Shown here piece by piece: positions 7,599 to 15,091 of a stretch of 64,000 nucleotides of DNA. Both the position numbers and the translations under genes were made by a program. Location: positions 124,001 to 188,000 of the forward strand of contig NZ_JAEAGP010000001.1 of NCBI RefSeq assembly GCF_015999305.1, given 5' to 3'. The DNA comes from Erythrobacter sp. YJ-T3-07 (GTDB lineage Bacteria; Pseudomonadota; Alphaproteobacteria; Sphingomonadales; Sphingomonadaceae). The notes under the pieces were generated by a model. The model searched no databases. It saw only the letters and a program-made list of their open reading frames with translations, and was not told the origin of the DNA. Position 1 is the stretch's first letter; each line of letters begins with the position of its first letter.

Positions 7599-8096
7599 AT
7601 GCCGACCGATAGCAGCAGCGCATCCGCCCAGCGGGTGCGTCGCAAGAACGTGCGCATCACCGACACGCAGAAACGCGAAGGGGAGGAAGGCCCGATCAGC
7701 AAGCACTGGCGGACCTATTTCCTCCAGGCACTGGCCGCGACCTCCAGCGTCACCGCTTCGGCGAACGCGGCGGGCATCTCCCCCAGCCGCGCCTACAAGA
7801 CCCGGCGCGAACATGCGGACTTCGCCGCCGCATGGCGTGCCGCATTGTACGAAGGGTACGAACATCTGGAGATGGAGGCGCTCGCCTACCTGCGCGGCCA
7901 CGATCCCGACCGCAAGCTCGACATCGCCAACGCGATCCGCCTGCTCGCCACGCACCGCACCACGGTGGCCGAGGAACGGGCCCGCCGCAGCGGGCGGGAC
8001 GAGGCGGCGGTGTTCGCCGCGCTCGACCGCAAGCTGGACGCGATCCGCACGCGCCGCCTTCCCAAACCGGCGCTGGGTCACGCCGATGAACCATGA
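7599..8096 (+). CDS. GTA gene 1: HTH protein, probable small terminase
   Basis: Protein of 165 residues at the head of the GTA cluster, in the position of the R. capsulatus GTA g1 small terminase. After a basic, disordered lead (about 1-40) comes a helix-turn-helix region (FLQALAATSSVTASANAAG, then ISPSRAYKTR) and an FAAAWRAALYEGY helix, then a charged tail. In the GTA system a small terminase would start headful packaging with little sequence preference. ATG 7599 is chosen over an upstream frame extension. It overlaps the TerL start. Its HTH resembles the protein at 46597. Confidence 0.7.
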   Translation: MPTDSSSASAQRVRRKNVRITDTQKREGEEGPISKHWRTYFLQALAATSSVTASANAAGISPSRAYKTRREHADFAAAWRAALYEGYEHLEMEALAYLRGHDPDRKLDIANAIRLLATHRTTVAEERARRSGRDEAAVFAALDRKLDAIRTRRLPKPALGHADEP

Positions 8097-9444
8097 GCGG
8101 CTCAATGCGCTCGCCAACCTGTCGGACGCCGCGCGGGACGACTGGTACGCCTCGCTGAGAGAGGACGACGCCGACGCGCTCGGCCTTTACTGGCGTCTAT
8201 GGGCGAGGCCCGAGCAATTGCCGCCGCCGGACGATTGGGACACCTGGCTGATCTGCGCCGGGCGGGGCTTCGGCAAGACGCGCGCCGGGGCCGAATGGGT
8301 GCGCATGATCGCGTGCACCGATCGGCACGCCCGGATCGCGCTGGTCGGCGCTTCGCTGTCCGAGGTGCGCAGCGTGATGATCGAGGGCGAAAGCGGCATC
8401 CTCGCGGTGTGCGCGCCGAACAATGCGCCGCAATGGGAGCCGAGCCTGCGGCGGCTTTCGTGGGCGAGCGGCGCGCGCGGCTATTGCTACTCCGCCGCCG
8501 AGCCCGAATCCTTGCGCGGTCCGCAGCACAGCCACGCGTGGTGCGACGAGATCGCCAAGTGGGACAATGCGGGCGAGCGGGCCACGGCGGCGTGGGACAA
8601 CCTGCAGATGGGCCTGCGCCTGGGTGAGCACCCCCGCGTGGCTGCGACCACCACGCCGCGCGCCGTGCCGCTGGTCCGGCGACTGCTGGACGAGGCCGAA
8701 ACCGGCGACGTCGCGGTGACGCGCGGGACGACCTGGGACAACGAGGACAACCTCCCCGCCCGCTTCGTCGACCGGATGCGCCGCCAGTTCGCCAGCACCA
8801 CGCTGGGGCGGCAGGAACTGGACGGCGAACTGCTGACCGACATCGAAGGCGCGCTGTGGACCCGCGCGCTGCTCGAGATGTGCCGCCAAACTCCCGCTCC
8901 CCTTCAGGGGAGCGGGTCGGGGGGTGGGGTCTCCCACTTCACCCGCATAGTAATAGGCGCAGATCCCCCCGCCAGCGCCCACGGCGACGCTTGCGGCATC
9001 GTAGTCTGCGGCGTGGATGAGGAAGCGCTCGCCACCGTCCTCGCCGACGAAAGCGTCGAACACGCCTCGCCCGAAAAATGGGCACGCGCCGTCGCGCGGG
9101 CCGCCGACAAATGGGAGGCCGACCGTGTGATCGCCGAAGCCAACCAGGGCGGCGCAATGGTCGAAAGCGTGCTGCGCGCGGCGGATGTCGGTCTGCCGGT
9201 CAAGCTGGTCCACGCCAGCCGCGGCAAGGTCGCCCGCGCCGAACCGGTCGCCGCGCTCTACGAAGCAGGCCGCGTACGCCACGCCGGCCTGTTCGCAAAG
9301 CTGGAGGACCAGCTGTGCGGGCTGATCGTAGGCGGCGGCTACGAAGGCCCGGGCCGCTCCCCCGACCGCGCCGACGCGCTGGTCTGGGCGCTGGCCGAGC
9401 TGATGCTGGGGCGTGGCCGGAGGCCCGGCGTCAGAGCTCTATAG
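8086..9444 (+). CDS. GTA gene 2: large terminase subunit (TerL) with repeat-encoded insert
   Basis: DNA-packaging motor of 452 residues. The N-terminal ATPase has Walker A AGRGFGKT at residues 58-65 and Walker B in AWCDEIAKW near residue 152. The C-terminal RNase H-like nuclease shows acidic residues in GADPPASAHGDACG, AEANQGG and SPDRADALVWAL. Residues of about 268-284 (QTPAPLQGSGSGGGVSH) are encoded by a palindromic repeat lying between the two domains and look like a flexible insert absent from the family. The ATG overlaps the end of gene 1. Frame and catalytic motifs remain intact. Confidence 0.92.
   Translation: MNHERLNALANLSDAARDDWYASLREDDADALGLYWRLWARPEQLPPPDDWDTWLICAGRGFGKTRAGAEWVRMIACTDRHARIALVGASLSEVRSVMIEGESGILAVCAPNNAPQWEPSLRRLSWASGARGYCYSAAEPESLRGPQHSHAWCDEIAKWDNAGERATAAWDNLQMGLRLGEHPRVAATTTPRAVPLVRRLLDEAETGDVAVTRGTTWDNEDNLPARFVDRMRRQFASTTLGRQELDGELLTDIEGALWTRALLEMCRQTPAPLQGSGSGGGVSHFTRIVIGADPPASAHGDACGIVVCGVDEEALATVLADESVEHASPEKWARAVARAADKWEADRVIAEANQGGAMVESVLRAADVGLPVKLVHASRGKVARAEPVAALYEAGRVRHAGLFAKLEDQLCGLIVGGGYEGPGRSPDRADALVWALAELMLGRGRRPGVRAL
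8890..8933. repeat. Palindromic repeat inserted in frame in TerL
   Basis: A perfect 10-base inverted repeat (CCCGCTCCCC at 8893-8902, GGGGAGCGGG at 8907-8916) with a TTCA loop, followed by a G-run (TCGGGGGGTGGGG). This is the character of short intergenic palindromes common in sphingomonads, but here it is read through as coding sequence. Its right end merges into the conserved nuclease strand (HFTRIVIGADPP). Confidence 0.75.
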
Positions 9445-9447
9445 AAG

Positions 9448-9804
9448 CTACTGCACGCATTTTGCGAGCAAACCTCGCTGGAGTTCGGTCAACGGCGCAT
9501 GCGCACGAACGGCAACGGTTGTCGGTTTCAGATATCCTTGGGTGACCGCAATGTTCGTTCCATCGTCCGCACGATAGCCGCCAGCGTCGGGGCCCCCTGC
9601 TCGCCCAGCGGCGACGGCATAGAATCTTACACCCGGAAAATAGCTCTCAATACCGGTCCGCCCGAAGCAACTCATGATCCGGCCCGCACTCTGGGGAGAG
9701 CTTTCCCTGTAAACGACCGGCGCAGTTGCAGAAGGTTCGCCGACAGAACCGCATGACGTCAGTCCGGCCAAGGCAAGCGCAACACATGTGAGCGGGCGAT
9801 CCAT
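9448..9804 (-). CDS. Small predicted lipoprotein, antisense within the GTA cluster
   Basis: Unrecognised protein of 118 residues, on the minus strand between TerL and portal. The N-terminus is a short basic/hydrophobic signal with a lipobox Leu-Thr-Ser-Cys ending at Cys18, so lipidation is predicted. The mature part has Cys46 (IMSCFGRTG) and Cys116, which could pair in the periplasm. It fills the only gap over 100 bases in the first half of the cluster and ends four bases after the TerL stop. Codon use is a little less GC-rich than in the neighbours, suggesting later acquisition. No RcGTA gene corresponds to it. Confidence 0.6.
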   Translation of the reverse strand: MDRPLTCVALALAGLTSCGSVGEPSATAPVVYRESSPQSAGRIMSCFGRTGIESYFPGVRFYAVAAGRAGGPDAGGYRADDGTNIAVTQGYLKPTTVAVRAHAPLTELQRGLLAKCVQ

Positions 9805-9864
9805 CCTGCAGAGCTACCCAATTCGACCCGCTGCCTCAATCCTGAAGCCTCGAAAGGCACTCCC

Positions 9865-10947
9865 ATGTCCTTCCTCACCTCCATCACCTCCGCCTTCAAG
9901 GGCGGGGGGAGCGCCCGTGTGCCTATTGCGCGCGGATTTGTTTCGCCCTGGGCCTCCGCGTTCGAGGCGCGCGGGGCATCCGTTCCGCCGTTCGACTACG
10001 CGACCAGCCTGCAGGCTGGCTATGCCTCCAACCCCGTTGCGCAGCGGGCGGTGCGGATCGTGGCGGAGGGGGTAGGGGCCGCGCCTGTCTCGACCGATGC
10101 CGAAGACCTACTCGCGCTCGTCACCGCGCCCAGCGCGGGGCAATCGCTGGTCGAGCTGTTCGCACTGCGGCCCGAGCGGGTCACGATCCGCCCCGGACCG
10201 ATCGGCTGGCCCGAAGCCTTTGCCTATCATCTCGGCGCGCAGACGCATGTGATCCCGCTGGAGGACGAGGATGGCTGGCCCGAGCTGATCCACCTCAAGT
10301 GCCTCAACCCCGGCGACGATCACTATGGCGCGGGCGCTCTGTCCGCCGCCGCGCAGGCGATCGCGATCCACAACGCGGCGAGCCGCTGGAACCATGCGCT
10401 GCTGGAAAACGCCGCGCGGCCCTCGGGCGCGCTGGTCTACCAGCCGGGTGACGGACAGGGGCTGACGGCGGACCAGTTCGAGCGGTTGAAGGCCGAGCTT
10501 GCCAGCGCCTTCCAGGGCCAGGGCAATGCGGGCCGCCCGATGCTGCTCGAAGGCGGGCTGAGCTGGCAGAGCATGGCGCTCTCGCCCGCCGACATGGACT
10601 TCGCGACGCTGAAATCAGCAGCGGCGCGCGACATTGCGCTCGCCTTCGGGGTGCCGCCGATGCTGCTCGGCCTGCCGGGCGACAACACCTATTCCAACTA
10701 TCGCGAGGCCAACCGCGCGCTGTGGCGGCTGACCCTGCTGCCGCTGGCGGACAAGATCTTCGGCGGGATCGCCGCCGGGATGGCGCCGTGGTTCTCCGAT
10801 GCGCAGATCGCGGTCGATCTCGATCGGGTGCCCGCTCTCTCCGAAGACCGCGAGCGGCTGTGGAAGCAGGTCAGCGAGGCGGACTTCCTAACACCCGAGG
10901 AACGCCGCGCAATGCTCGGCCTCGTCCCGCAGGAGAACCAGGCATGA
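9865..10947 (+). CDS. GTA gene 3: HK97-type portal protein, internally shortened
   Basis: Portal protein of 360 residues forming the ring through which DNA enters the capsid. Family landmarks are clear: SNPVAQRAVRIVAE near residue 55, LRPERVTIRPG near 101, HNAASRWNHALLENAARPSG near 170, FGVPPMLLGLPGDNTYSNYREANRALWR near 265. Between AGQSLVE and LFALRPERV (junction at residues 95-98) the usual stretch with the LLLxGNAY motif, about 25-30 residues, is missing without a frameshift. It begins 60 bases after the antisense lipoprotein start and ends in an ATGA overlap with the next gene. Confidence 0.9.
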   Translation: MSFLTSITSAFKGGGSARVPIARGFVSPWASAFEARGASVPPFDYATSLQAGYASNPVAQRAVRIVAEGVGAAPVSTDAEDLLALVTAPSAGQSLVELFALRPERVTIRPGPIGWPEAFAYHLGAQTHVIPLEDEDGWPELIHLKCLNPGDDHYGAGALSAAAQAIAIHNAASRWNHALLENAARPSGALVYQPGDGQGLTADQFERLKAELASAFQGQGNAGRPMLLEGGLSWQSMALSPADMDFATLKSAAARDIALAFGVPPMLLGLPGDNTYSNYREANRALWRLTLLPLADKIFGGIAAGMAPWFSDAQIAVDLDRVPALSEDRERLWKQVSEADFLTPEERRAMLGLVPQENQA

Positions 10948-11252
10948 CCAACGAAGACATGCTCACCGCGCTGCTCTCGCAGGCGCGGGCCGAGGGCGCG
11001 GAGCTGGTCACGCTGCGCGCGATTGCCGAGGAAGCGGGCGAGCTGGGCGCGGCGCGCGCGCTCGCCCGGATCGGCCTGTCGGACGAGGCTGCCTCGGGCG
11101 ATATCGACGAGCTGCGCGAGCTGCTGCAGGCCTGGCGCGATGCCAAGGCGAGCGCGTGGAAGGCCGCGATCGAGTGGCTGGTGCGCGGCGTGTTCGCCGC
11201 TCTTCTGGTCGGTATCGCAGTGCGGCTCGGTGTCGCGGAGCTGGTGCGATGA
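10944..11252 (+). CDS. GTA gene 3.5: DUF6127-like protein
   Basis: Protein of 102 residues. The first 80 residues are helical and charged (MLTALLSQARAEGAELVTLRAI...), and the last 20 are one hydrophobic helix (VFAALLVGIAVRLGVAEL), so it is a likely single-pass membrane or tail-anchored protein. It overlaps the portal by four bases and the protease by four bases, fixing it as a translationally coupled member of the GTA operon. RcGTA has a small ORF at the same place. Function unknown. Confidence 0.75.
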   Translation: MTNEDMLTALLSQARAEGAELVTLRAIAEEAGELGAARALARIGLSDEAASGDIDELRELLQAWRDAKASAWKAAIEWLVRGVFAALLVGIAVRLGVAELVR

Positions 11253-11638
11253 GGATCGCCGGCTATGCCGCGCTGTTCGACGTTCCCGATGCCGCGCGCG
11301 ACACCATCCGTCCCGGTGCCTTTGCTGCCACTCTGGCACAGCGCCGCGATCCCCTGCCGCTGCTGTGGCAGCACGACCCGCGCCAGCGGATCGGCTGGGT
11401 CGAGCGGGTCGGCGAGGATGCGCGCGGCCTGCGCGTGGTCGCCGCGATCGACCGGCCCGCCAGCCGCGCCGCCGCTCTGCTGGCGGCACGCACGGTGTCG
11501 GGCCTCAGCTTCGGGTTCCGCGCGCGGTCGGCGCATAGCGGACCGCAGGGGCGCGAACTGATCGCGCTCGACCTCATGGAAATCAGCCTCGTCACCCACC
11601 CGCTCCAGCATGGGGCGCGGGTGCATCTGGTCGCCTGA
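11249..11638 (+). CDS. GTA gene 4: HK97-family prohead protease
   Basis: Capsid maturation serine protease of 129 residues (peptidase family S78). It begins directly with the conserved strand RIAGYAALFD; the catalytic His lies in LLWQHDP (near residue 33) and the Ser in ARTVSGLSFGF (near residue 81); MEISLVTHP closes the fold. It is short, without the C-terminal tail found in some phages. It cleaves the capsid delta domain and is placed just upstream of the capsid gene. The start overlaps the previous stop by four bases. Confidence 0.9.
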   Translation: MRIAGYAALFDVPDAARDTIRPGAFAATLAQRRDPLPLLWQHDPRQRIGWVERVGEDARGLRVVAAIDRPASRAAALLAARTVSGLSFGFRARSAHSGPQGRELIALDLMEISLVTHPLQHGARVHLVA

Positions 11639-11673
11639 CTTCCTCCGACCCCGTCAACCTCGCCTGCCCCCAA

Positions 11674-11698
11674 CCCCCTCCCCTGCAAGGAGAGGGGG
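11674..11698. repeat. Palindromic hairpin between protease and capsid genes
   Basis: CCCCCTC at 11674-11680 pairs with GAGGGGG at 11692-11698, set within a C-rich lead (CTGCCCCCAA). It has the same style as the repeat inside TerL. It occupies the 95-base gap before the capsid ATG and could also affect transcription or mRNA stability there. Confidence 0.6.
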
Positions 11699-11733
11699 CC
11701 TTTCCCGTGCCCAACGAAAGAGAGACTACCATC

Positions 11734-12915
11734 ATGGACATGCCCCTTCCCAACACCGCGCCCGTTCCCCCGGCCGACGCGGACACCACCGCGATCGACG
11801 CTAGCTTCGACATTGTCGCCCGGCAGGACCGGGTCGAGCAGCAGGTCGAGGGCCTGCGCAGCGAAGTCGAGGAGGTGAAGCTGCGGGTCGACCGCATCGC
11901 CCAGGGCGCACAGCGCGCGGCGCAGCGCCCCGCGCTTGCCTCCACCAGTGCCGCCCAGACCGAGGTGAAGGGCTTCGTCGATGGCTATCTGCGGCGCGGC
12001 AATACGCATGAGATCAAGTCGATCTCCGGCACCAGCCCGAGCGATGGCGGCTACGCCGTGCCGCGCCAGATCGATGCGATGATCGCCCGCCAGCTGACCG
12101 AGATCAGCCCGATCCGCGCGCTGGCGCAGGTCGTCCAGACCGGCAGCGCGGGCTATCGCAAGCTGGTCGCCACCGGCGGCACCGCCAGCGGCTGGGCGGG
12201 CGAGACGACCGAGCGGCCCGAGACCGACACGCCCAGCTTCGCCGAAATCGCCCCGCCGAGCGGCGATCTCTACGCCAACCCGGCGGCGAGCCAGGCGATG
12301 CTCGACGATGCAGGCTTCGATCTGGAATCCTGGCTGTCGAGCGAGATCGCGATGGAGTTCGCCCGCGCTGAAGGGGCCGCGTTCGTCAACGGCTCCGGCA
12401 CCAACCAGCCCAAGGGCTTCCTCAAGGCCCCCACCAGCACGCTGGGCGATGCGGCGCGCGCCTTCGGCAGCGTGCAATATGTCGGCACCGGAGATGCGAC
12501 CGGCTTCGGCACCGATCCGGAAGAAAAGCTGATCGACCTCGTCCACACGATGAAGGCGGGGCACCGTCAGGGCGCAAGCTTCGTGATGAACTCGACCACG
12601 CTGGCCGAGGTGCGCAAGCTCAAGACCAGCGACGGCGCATTCCTGTGGCAGCCCGGCCTGATCGAGGGCCAGCCGGACCGGCTGCTGGGCTATCCGGTGG
12701 TCGAGGCGGAGGACATGCCGGACATTGAGGGCGGCGCGTACCCGATTGCCTTCGGCAATTTCCGCCACGGCTATCTGATCGCGGAACGCAGCGCGACGCA
12801 GGTGCTGCGCGATCCCTTCACCAACAAGCCCTTCGTCCACTTCTACGCGACCAAGCGGATCGGCGGGCAGGTGCTCGACAGCGCAGCGATCAAGCTGCTG
12901 CGGATCGAGCCCTGA
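11734..12915 (+). CDS. GTA gene 5: HK97-family major capsid protein
   Basis: Shell protein of 393 residues. Residues of about 30-75 form a charged coiled coil (VEQQVEGLRSEVEEVKLRV), the scaffolding delta domain normally removed by the prohead protease. The HK97 fold follows, with SPSDGGYAVPRQI, a P-domain helix (LESWLSSEIAMEFARAEGAAFVNGSG), and the FHFYATKRIGGQVLDS-type C-terminal strand (here FVHFYATKRI). Cleavage probably falls near residues 80-100. ATG 11734 is used; an in-frame GTG at 11707 exists but would lack a better leader. Confidence 0.92.
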   Translation: MDMPLPNTAPVPPADADTTAIDASFDIVARQDRVEQQVEGLRSEVEEVKLRVDRIAQGAQRAAQRPALASTSAAQTEVKGFVDGYLRRGNTHEIKSISGTSPSDGGYAVPRQIDAMIARQLTEISPIRALAQVVQTGSAGYRKLVATGGTASGWAGETTERPETDTPSFAEIAPPSGDLYANPAASQAMLDDAGFDLESWLSSEIAMEFARAEGAAFVNGSGTNQPKGFLKAPTSTLGDAARAFGSVQYVGTGDATGFGTDPEEKLIDLVHTMKAGHRQGASFVMNSTTLAEVRKLKTSDGAFLWQPGLIEGQPDRLLGYPVVEAEDMPDIEGGAYPIAFGNFRHGYLIAERSATQVLRDPFTNKPFVHFYATKRIGGQVLDSAAIKLLRIEP

Positions 12916-12958
12916 CGCCGGGCGGCGCGGGCGGGCTCCTCCCGCAACCGCGCCGCCG

Positions 12959-13006
12959 CGCCCGCGTCGGCTCCCCCATTCCCCCGGCCGACGCGGGCGC
13001 CCTTTT
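12959..13006 (+). terminator. Strong hairpin between capsid and connector genes
   Basis: A perfect 13-base stem (12959-12971 with 12987-12999, GC-rich) with a C-rich loop is followed by CCCTTTT. It looks like an intrinsic terminator or partial attenuator inside the GTA operon, and would set capsid transcripts above tail transcripts. Confidence 0.7.
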
Positions 13007-13032
13007 CACGACGATCATTTCAGGAGACCGCC

Positions 13033-13572
13033 ATGATACGCACGGTGCTGGCGACCGGCGATCTCGCGCCCGCGCTGACCGAGCTCAAGCACTGGCTCGG
13101 CATCACACGCCCGGCAGACGACGCGCAGCTGACCGACCTGATCGGGGCCGCGATGGAGGCGTGCAAGCGGTTCACCGGCCTCACCCCTGTCGCCTCGACC
13201 ATCGAGGAGGTGATGGAGGCGAGCCATGAATGGACGCGGCTTGCCAGCCGCCCGATCGCGCGCCTCACGAAGATCGAGCGGCTCGCCGATGACGGCACCC
13301 GCACCGCGCTGAGCGAGGAGAATTACGACCTCCATCTGGCGGGTGACGGCTCGGCGCAATTGCGACTGCGCAGCGGCCCTTACCTGAGCCGCGTCGTGGT
13401 CACGCTGGAGGCGGGCCTCGCGCCCGACTGGCCCGGTCTGCCCGATGGCCTGCGCCACGGCATCCTGCGCTTTGCCGCCTTCCTCCACCGCGAGGGAGAG
13501 ACTGCGAACGGCGAGCCACCCGCCGCGATCGCGGCGCTGTGGCGGCCCTGGCGCGTGCTGAGGCTGGCATGA
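13033..13572 (+). CDS. GTA gene 6: head-tail connector/adaptor protein
   Basis: Protein of 179 residues of the phage gp6-like head-tail connector family, the ring docking under the portal. It has the usual helical start (LAPALTELKHWLGITRPADDAQLTDLIGAAMEACKRFTG, about 10-48) and a central beta section with SRPIARLTKIERL and ENYDLHL. It has its own ribosome-binding site (CAGGAGACC), as expected behind the hairpin at 12959-13006. The TGA overlaps the next ATG. Confidence 0.85.
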   Translation: MIRTVLATGDLAPALTELKHWLGITRPADDAQLTDLIGAAMEACKRFTGLTPVASTIEEVMEASHEWTRLASRPIARLTKIERLADDGTRTALSEENYDLHLAGDGSAQLRLRSGPYLSRVVVTLEAGLAPDWPGLPDGLRHGILRFAAFLHREGETANGEPPAAIAALWRPWRVLRLA

Positions 13573-13730
13573 TGGCCGGGCTGATCCGCGTGCGGATGCC
13601 CGCGCTCGACCGGCTGGCCCATGCGCTGGAGCGGCGGGCGCTCAAGCGCCTTCAGAACCGCGCCCGGAAGCTGGGCGGCGATCCGTGGCGCTCGCCCGAC
13701 CGGCTCTGGCCTCATTTCGGAGACGACTGA
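13569..13730 (+). CDS. Small basic protein in the place of the GTA stopper (g7)
   Basis: Unrecognised ORF of 53 residues, rich in Arg and Leu (LERRALKRLQNRARKLGG) and ending WRSPDRLWPHFGDD. It is coupled on both sides: ATGA overlap with the connector and TGATG overlap with the DUF3168 gene. RcGTA carries the stopper g7, of about 110 residues, between those two; nothing like it is recognisable here. The ORF is probably translated because of the overlaps, but its role is unknown. Confidence 0.55.
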   Translation: MMAGLIRVRMPALDRLAHALERRALKRLQNRARKLGGDPWRSPDRLWPHFGDD

Positions 13731-14122
13731 TGGAAACCCGGCTGCGCGCCGCGCTGCTCGATCACCTGCGCGCCGATCCGGCGCTGATGGACGCGATCAA
13801 TCTGGTCGACGAGGCGGAGGTGGAGCGCGCCTCATCCCCCTGGCTCGCACTGGTCGCCTCCGCCTCGACCGACTGGGGCACCAAGACCGAGGCCGGGCGC
13901 GAGGTGCGCGTGGCGCTCGAACTGCGGCTGCACGGCGACGATCCGGCGAGCGGCGGGGACATCGCCGCATGGGTCGATGCCCGCACGCTCGCGCTGCCTG
14001 CGCAGCAGTCCGGCTTTCGCGTGGTCAGCGCCGCCTTCCTGCGCGGCCGCGCCGAACGCCGCCCGCTCAACGCCCGCGCGATCCTGCGCGAATACCGCTT
14101 CCGCCTGCTCGCTTCCGACTGA
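13730..14122 (+). CDS. GTA gene 8: DUF3168 tail terminator protein
   Basis: Protein of 130 residues of the DUF3168 family, the tail-terminator ring at the head-proximal end of the tail tube in RcGTA. Visible features are the N-terminal helix (LRAALLDHLRADPALMDAI), the GREVRVALELRLHG strand pair and the C-terminal RAILREYRFRLLAS strand. Its ATG shares one base with the preceding TGA. Confidence 0.85.
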   Translation: METRLRAALLDHLRADPALMDAINLVDEAEVERASSPWLALVASASTDWGTKTEAGREVRVALELRLHGDDPASGGDIAAWVDARTLALPAQQSGFRVVSAAFLRGRAERRPLNARAILREYRFRLLASD

Positions 14123-14139
14123 TCCCGAAAGGACATCCC

Positions 14140-14559
14140 ATGACCGCACAAAGAGGCTCCGCCTTCCTCCTCAAGATCGGCGACGGCACCCAAGAAAACG
14201 GGGGCCTGCCCGCCTACGAAACCGTCGCCGGGCTGCGGACCACGCAGCTGGCGATCAACGGCGACAGCGTGGTGGTGACGCACAAGGAATCGGGCGGCTG
14301 GCGCGAATTGCTCTCGGGCGCGGGCACGCGCTCGGTCTCGGTCAGCGCGGGGGGCATCTTTCTCGGATCGCAGGCAGAGGCACGGGTGCAGGCCCACGCG
14401 CTCGCCGGGACGATCGCCGACTACGAATTGTCGTTCGAGGATGGCGCGCGGCTGCGCGGGCGCTTCCTCGTCCAGCGGCTCGACTATTCGGGCGATTTCA
14501 ATGGCGAGCGCAATTACACGATCCAGCTCGAAAGCTCGGGCCCGGTCGTCCCGGCATGA
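14140..14559 (+). CDS. GTA gene 9: major tail tube protein
   Basis: Tail tube subunit of 139 residues. The typical opening is present (MTAQRGSAFLLKIGDG), followed by TVAGLRTTQLAINGDSVVVTHKES and the closing strands RGRFLVQRLDYSGDFNGERNYTIQLESSG, which match the phage major tail protein of GTA clusters. An AAAGGA ribosome-binding site precedes the ATG, which suggests separate high expression. Its end overlaps the next ATG by four bases. Confidence 0.88.
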   Translation: MTAQRGSAFLLKIGDGTQENGGLPAYETVAGLRTTQLAINGDSVVVTHKESGGWRELLSGAGTRSVSVSAGGIFLGSQAEARVQAHALAGTIADYELSFEDGARLRGRFLVQRLDYSGDFNGERNYTIQLESSGPVVPA

Positions 14560-14590
14560 CCCCGGAACAGGTCCGGGGTGACGAACCCAA
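14556..14590. repeat. Palindromic repeat at the start of GTA gene 10
   Basis: ACCCCGGA (14559-14566) and TCCGGGGT (14572-14579) form an eight-base stem with a five-base loop, followed by GACGA. The element at 37598-37618 has the same eight-base arms and the same loop size followed by GACGG. Confidence 0.75.
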
Positions 14591-14897
14591 TCCGCCCCCC
14601 AACCCCCTGCGCGGGGAGGCGGCAATCCGTATCGCGGGCGAGGTGTGCAAACTGCGCCCCAGCTTCACCGCGCTGGTCGCGGCGGAAGAAGAACTCGGCC
14701 CGCTGTTCGCGCTGGTCGAGCGCGCGGCCAATGGCGAGCTGCGCCTGGCCGAGATCGCCGCGCTGTTCTGGCACTGCCTGCAATCGCGCGAGGGGCTGAC
14801 CCGCGAGGCGGTTGGCGAAGCGATCCTGGCAGGCGGACTTGCCGCCGCCACCAAGCCTCTGCGCGCGCTGCTCGGCGCGATTCTGCAGGGCCGATGA
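14556..14897 (+). CDS. GTA gene 10: GTA TAM family protein with repeat-derived N-terminus
   Basis: Protein of 113 residues. The family core begins at about residue 18 (NPLRGEAAIRI) and continues with LRPSFTALVAAEEELGPLFALVERAANGELRLAEIAALFWHCL. It is thought to be a tail assembly chaperone partner. The first residues (MTPEQVRGDEPN) are encoded by a palindromic repeat of the type seen at 37598-37618, so the start codon itself lies in the repeat. The ATG overlaps the tail tube stop, and the TGA overlaps the next gene by four bases. Confidence 0.85.
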   Translation: MTPEQVRGDEPNPPPNPLRGEAAIRIAGEVCKLRPSFTALVAAEEELGPLFALVERAANGELRLAEIAALFWHCLQSREGLTREAVGEAILAGGLAAATKPLRALLGAILQGR

Positions 14898-15091
14898 CCC
14901 GGGCCTTCTCAACCGGCGTGCCGCCGCTTGTGGCGCTCGCCGCACAGGCGCTGGGCTGGACGCCGGACGCCTTCTGGCATGCCACGCCCGCCGAACTCGC
15001 CACCGCGCTCGGTCCGACGACCCCAGCCGCCGCGCCCGTGGTGGACCGGGCCGAGATCGACAGTCTGATGGAGCAATATCCAGATGTCTGA
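14894..15091 (+). CDS. GTA gene 10.1: phage tail assembly chaperone
   Basis: Small protein of 65 residues of the rcc01693/tail-assembly-chaperone type. It has the conserved GWTPDAFWHATPAELATAL core at about 22-40 and a C-terminal EIDSLMEQYPDV. It overlaps gene 10 by four bases and the tape measure gene by eight. Together with gene 10 it probably guides tape measure and tube assembly. Confidence 0.8.
   Translation: MTRAFSTGVPPLVALAAQALGWTPDAFWHATPAELATALGPTTPAAAPVVDRAEIDSLMEQYPDV

Noticed and set aside
11707..11733. Upstream GTG start for the capsid gene
   Set aside because: It would add nine residues from the repeat-adjacent leader; ATG 11734 has a GAAAGAGAG just upstream.
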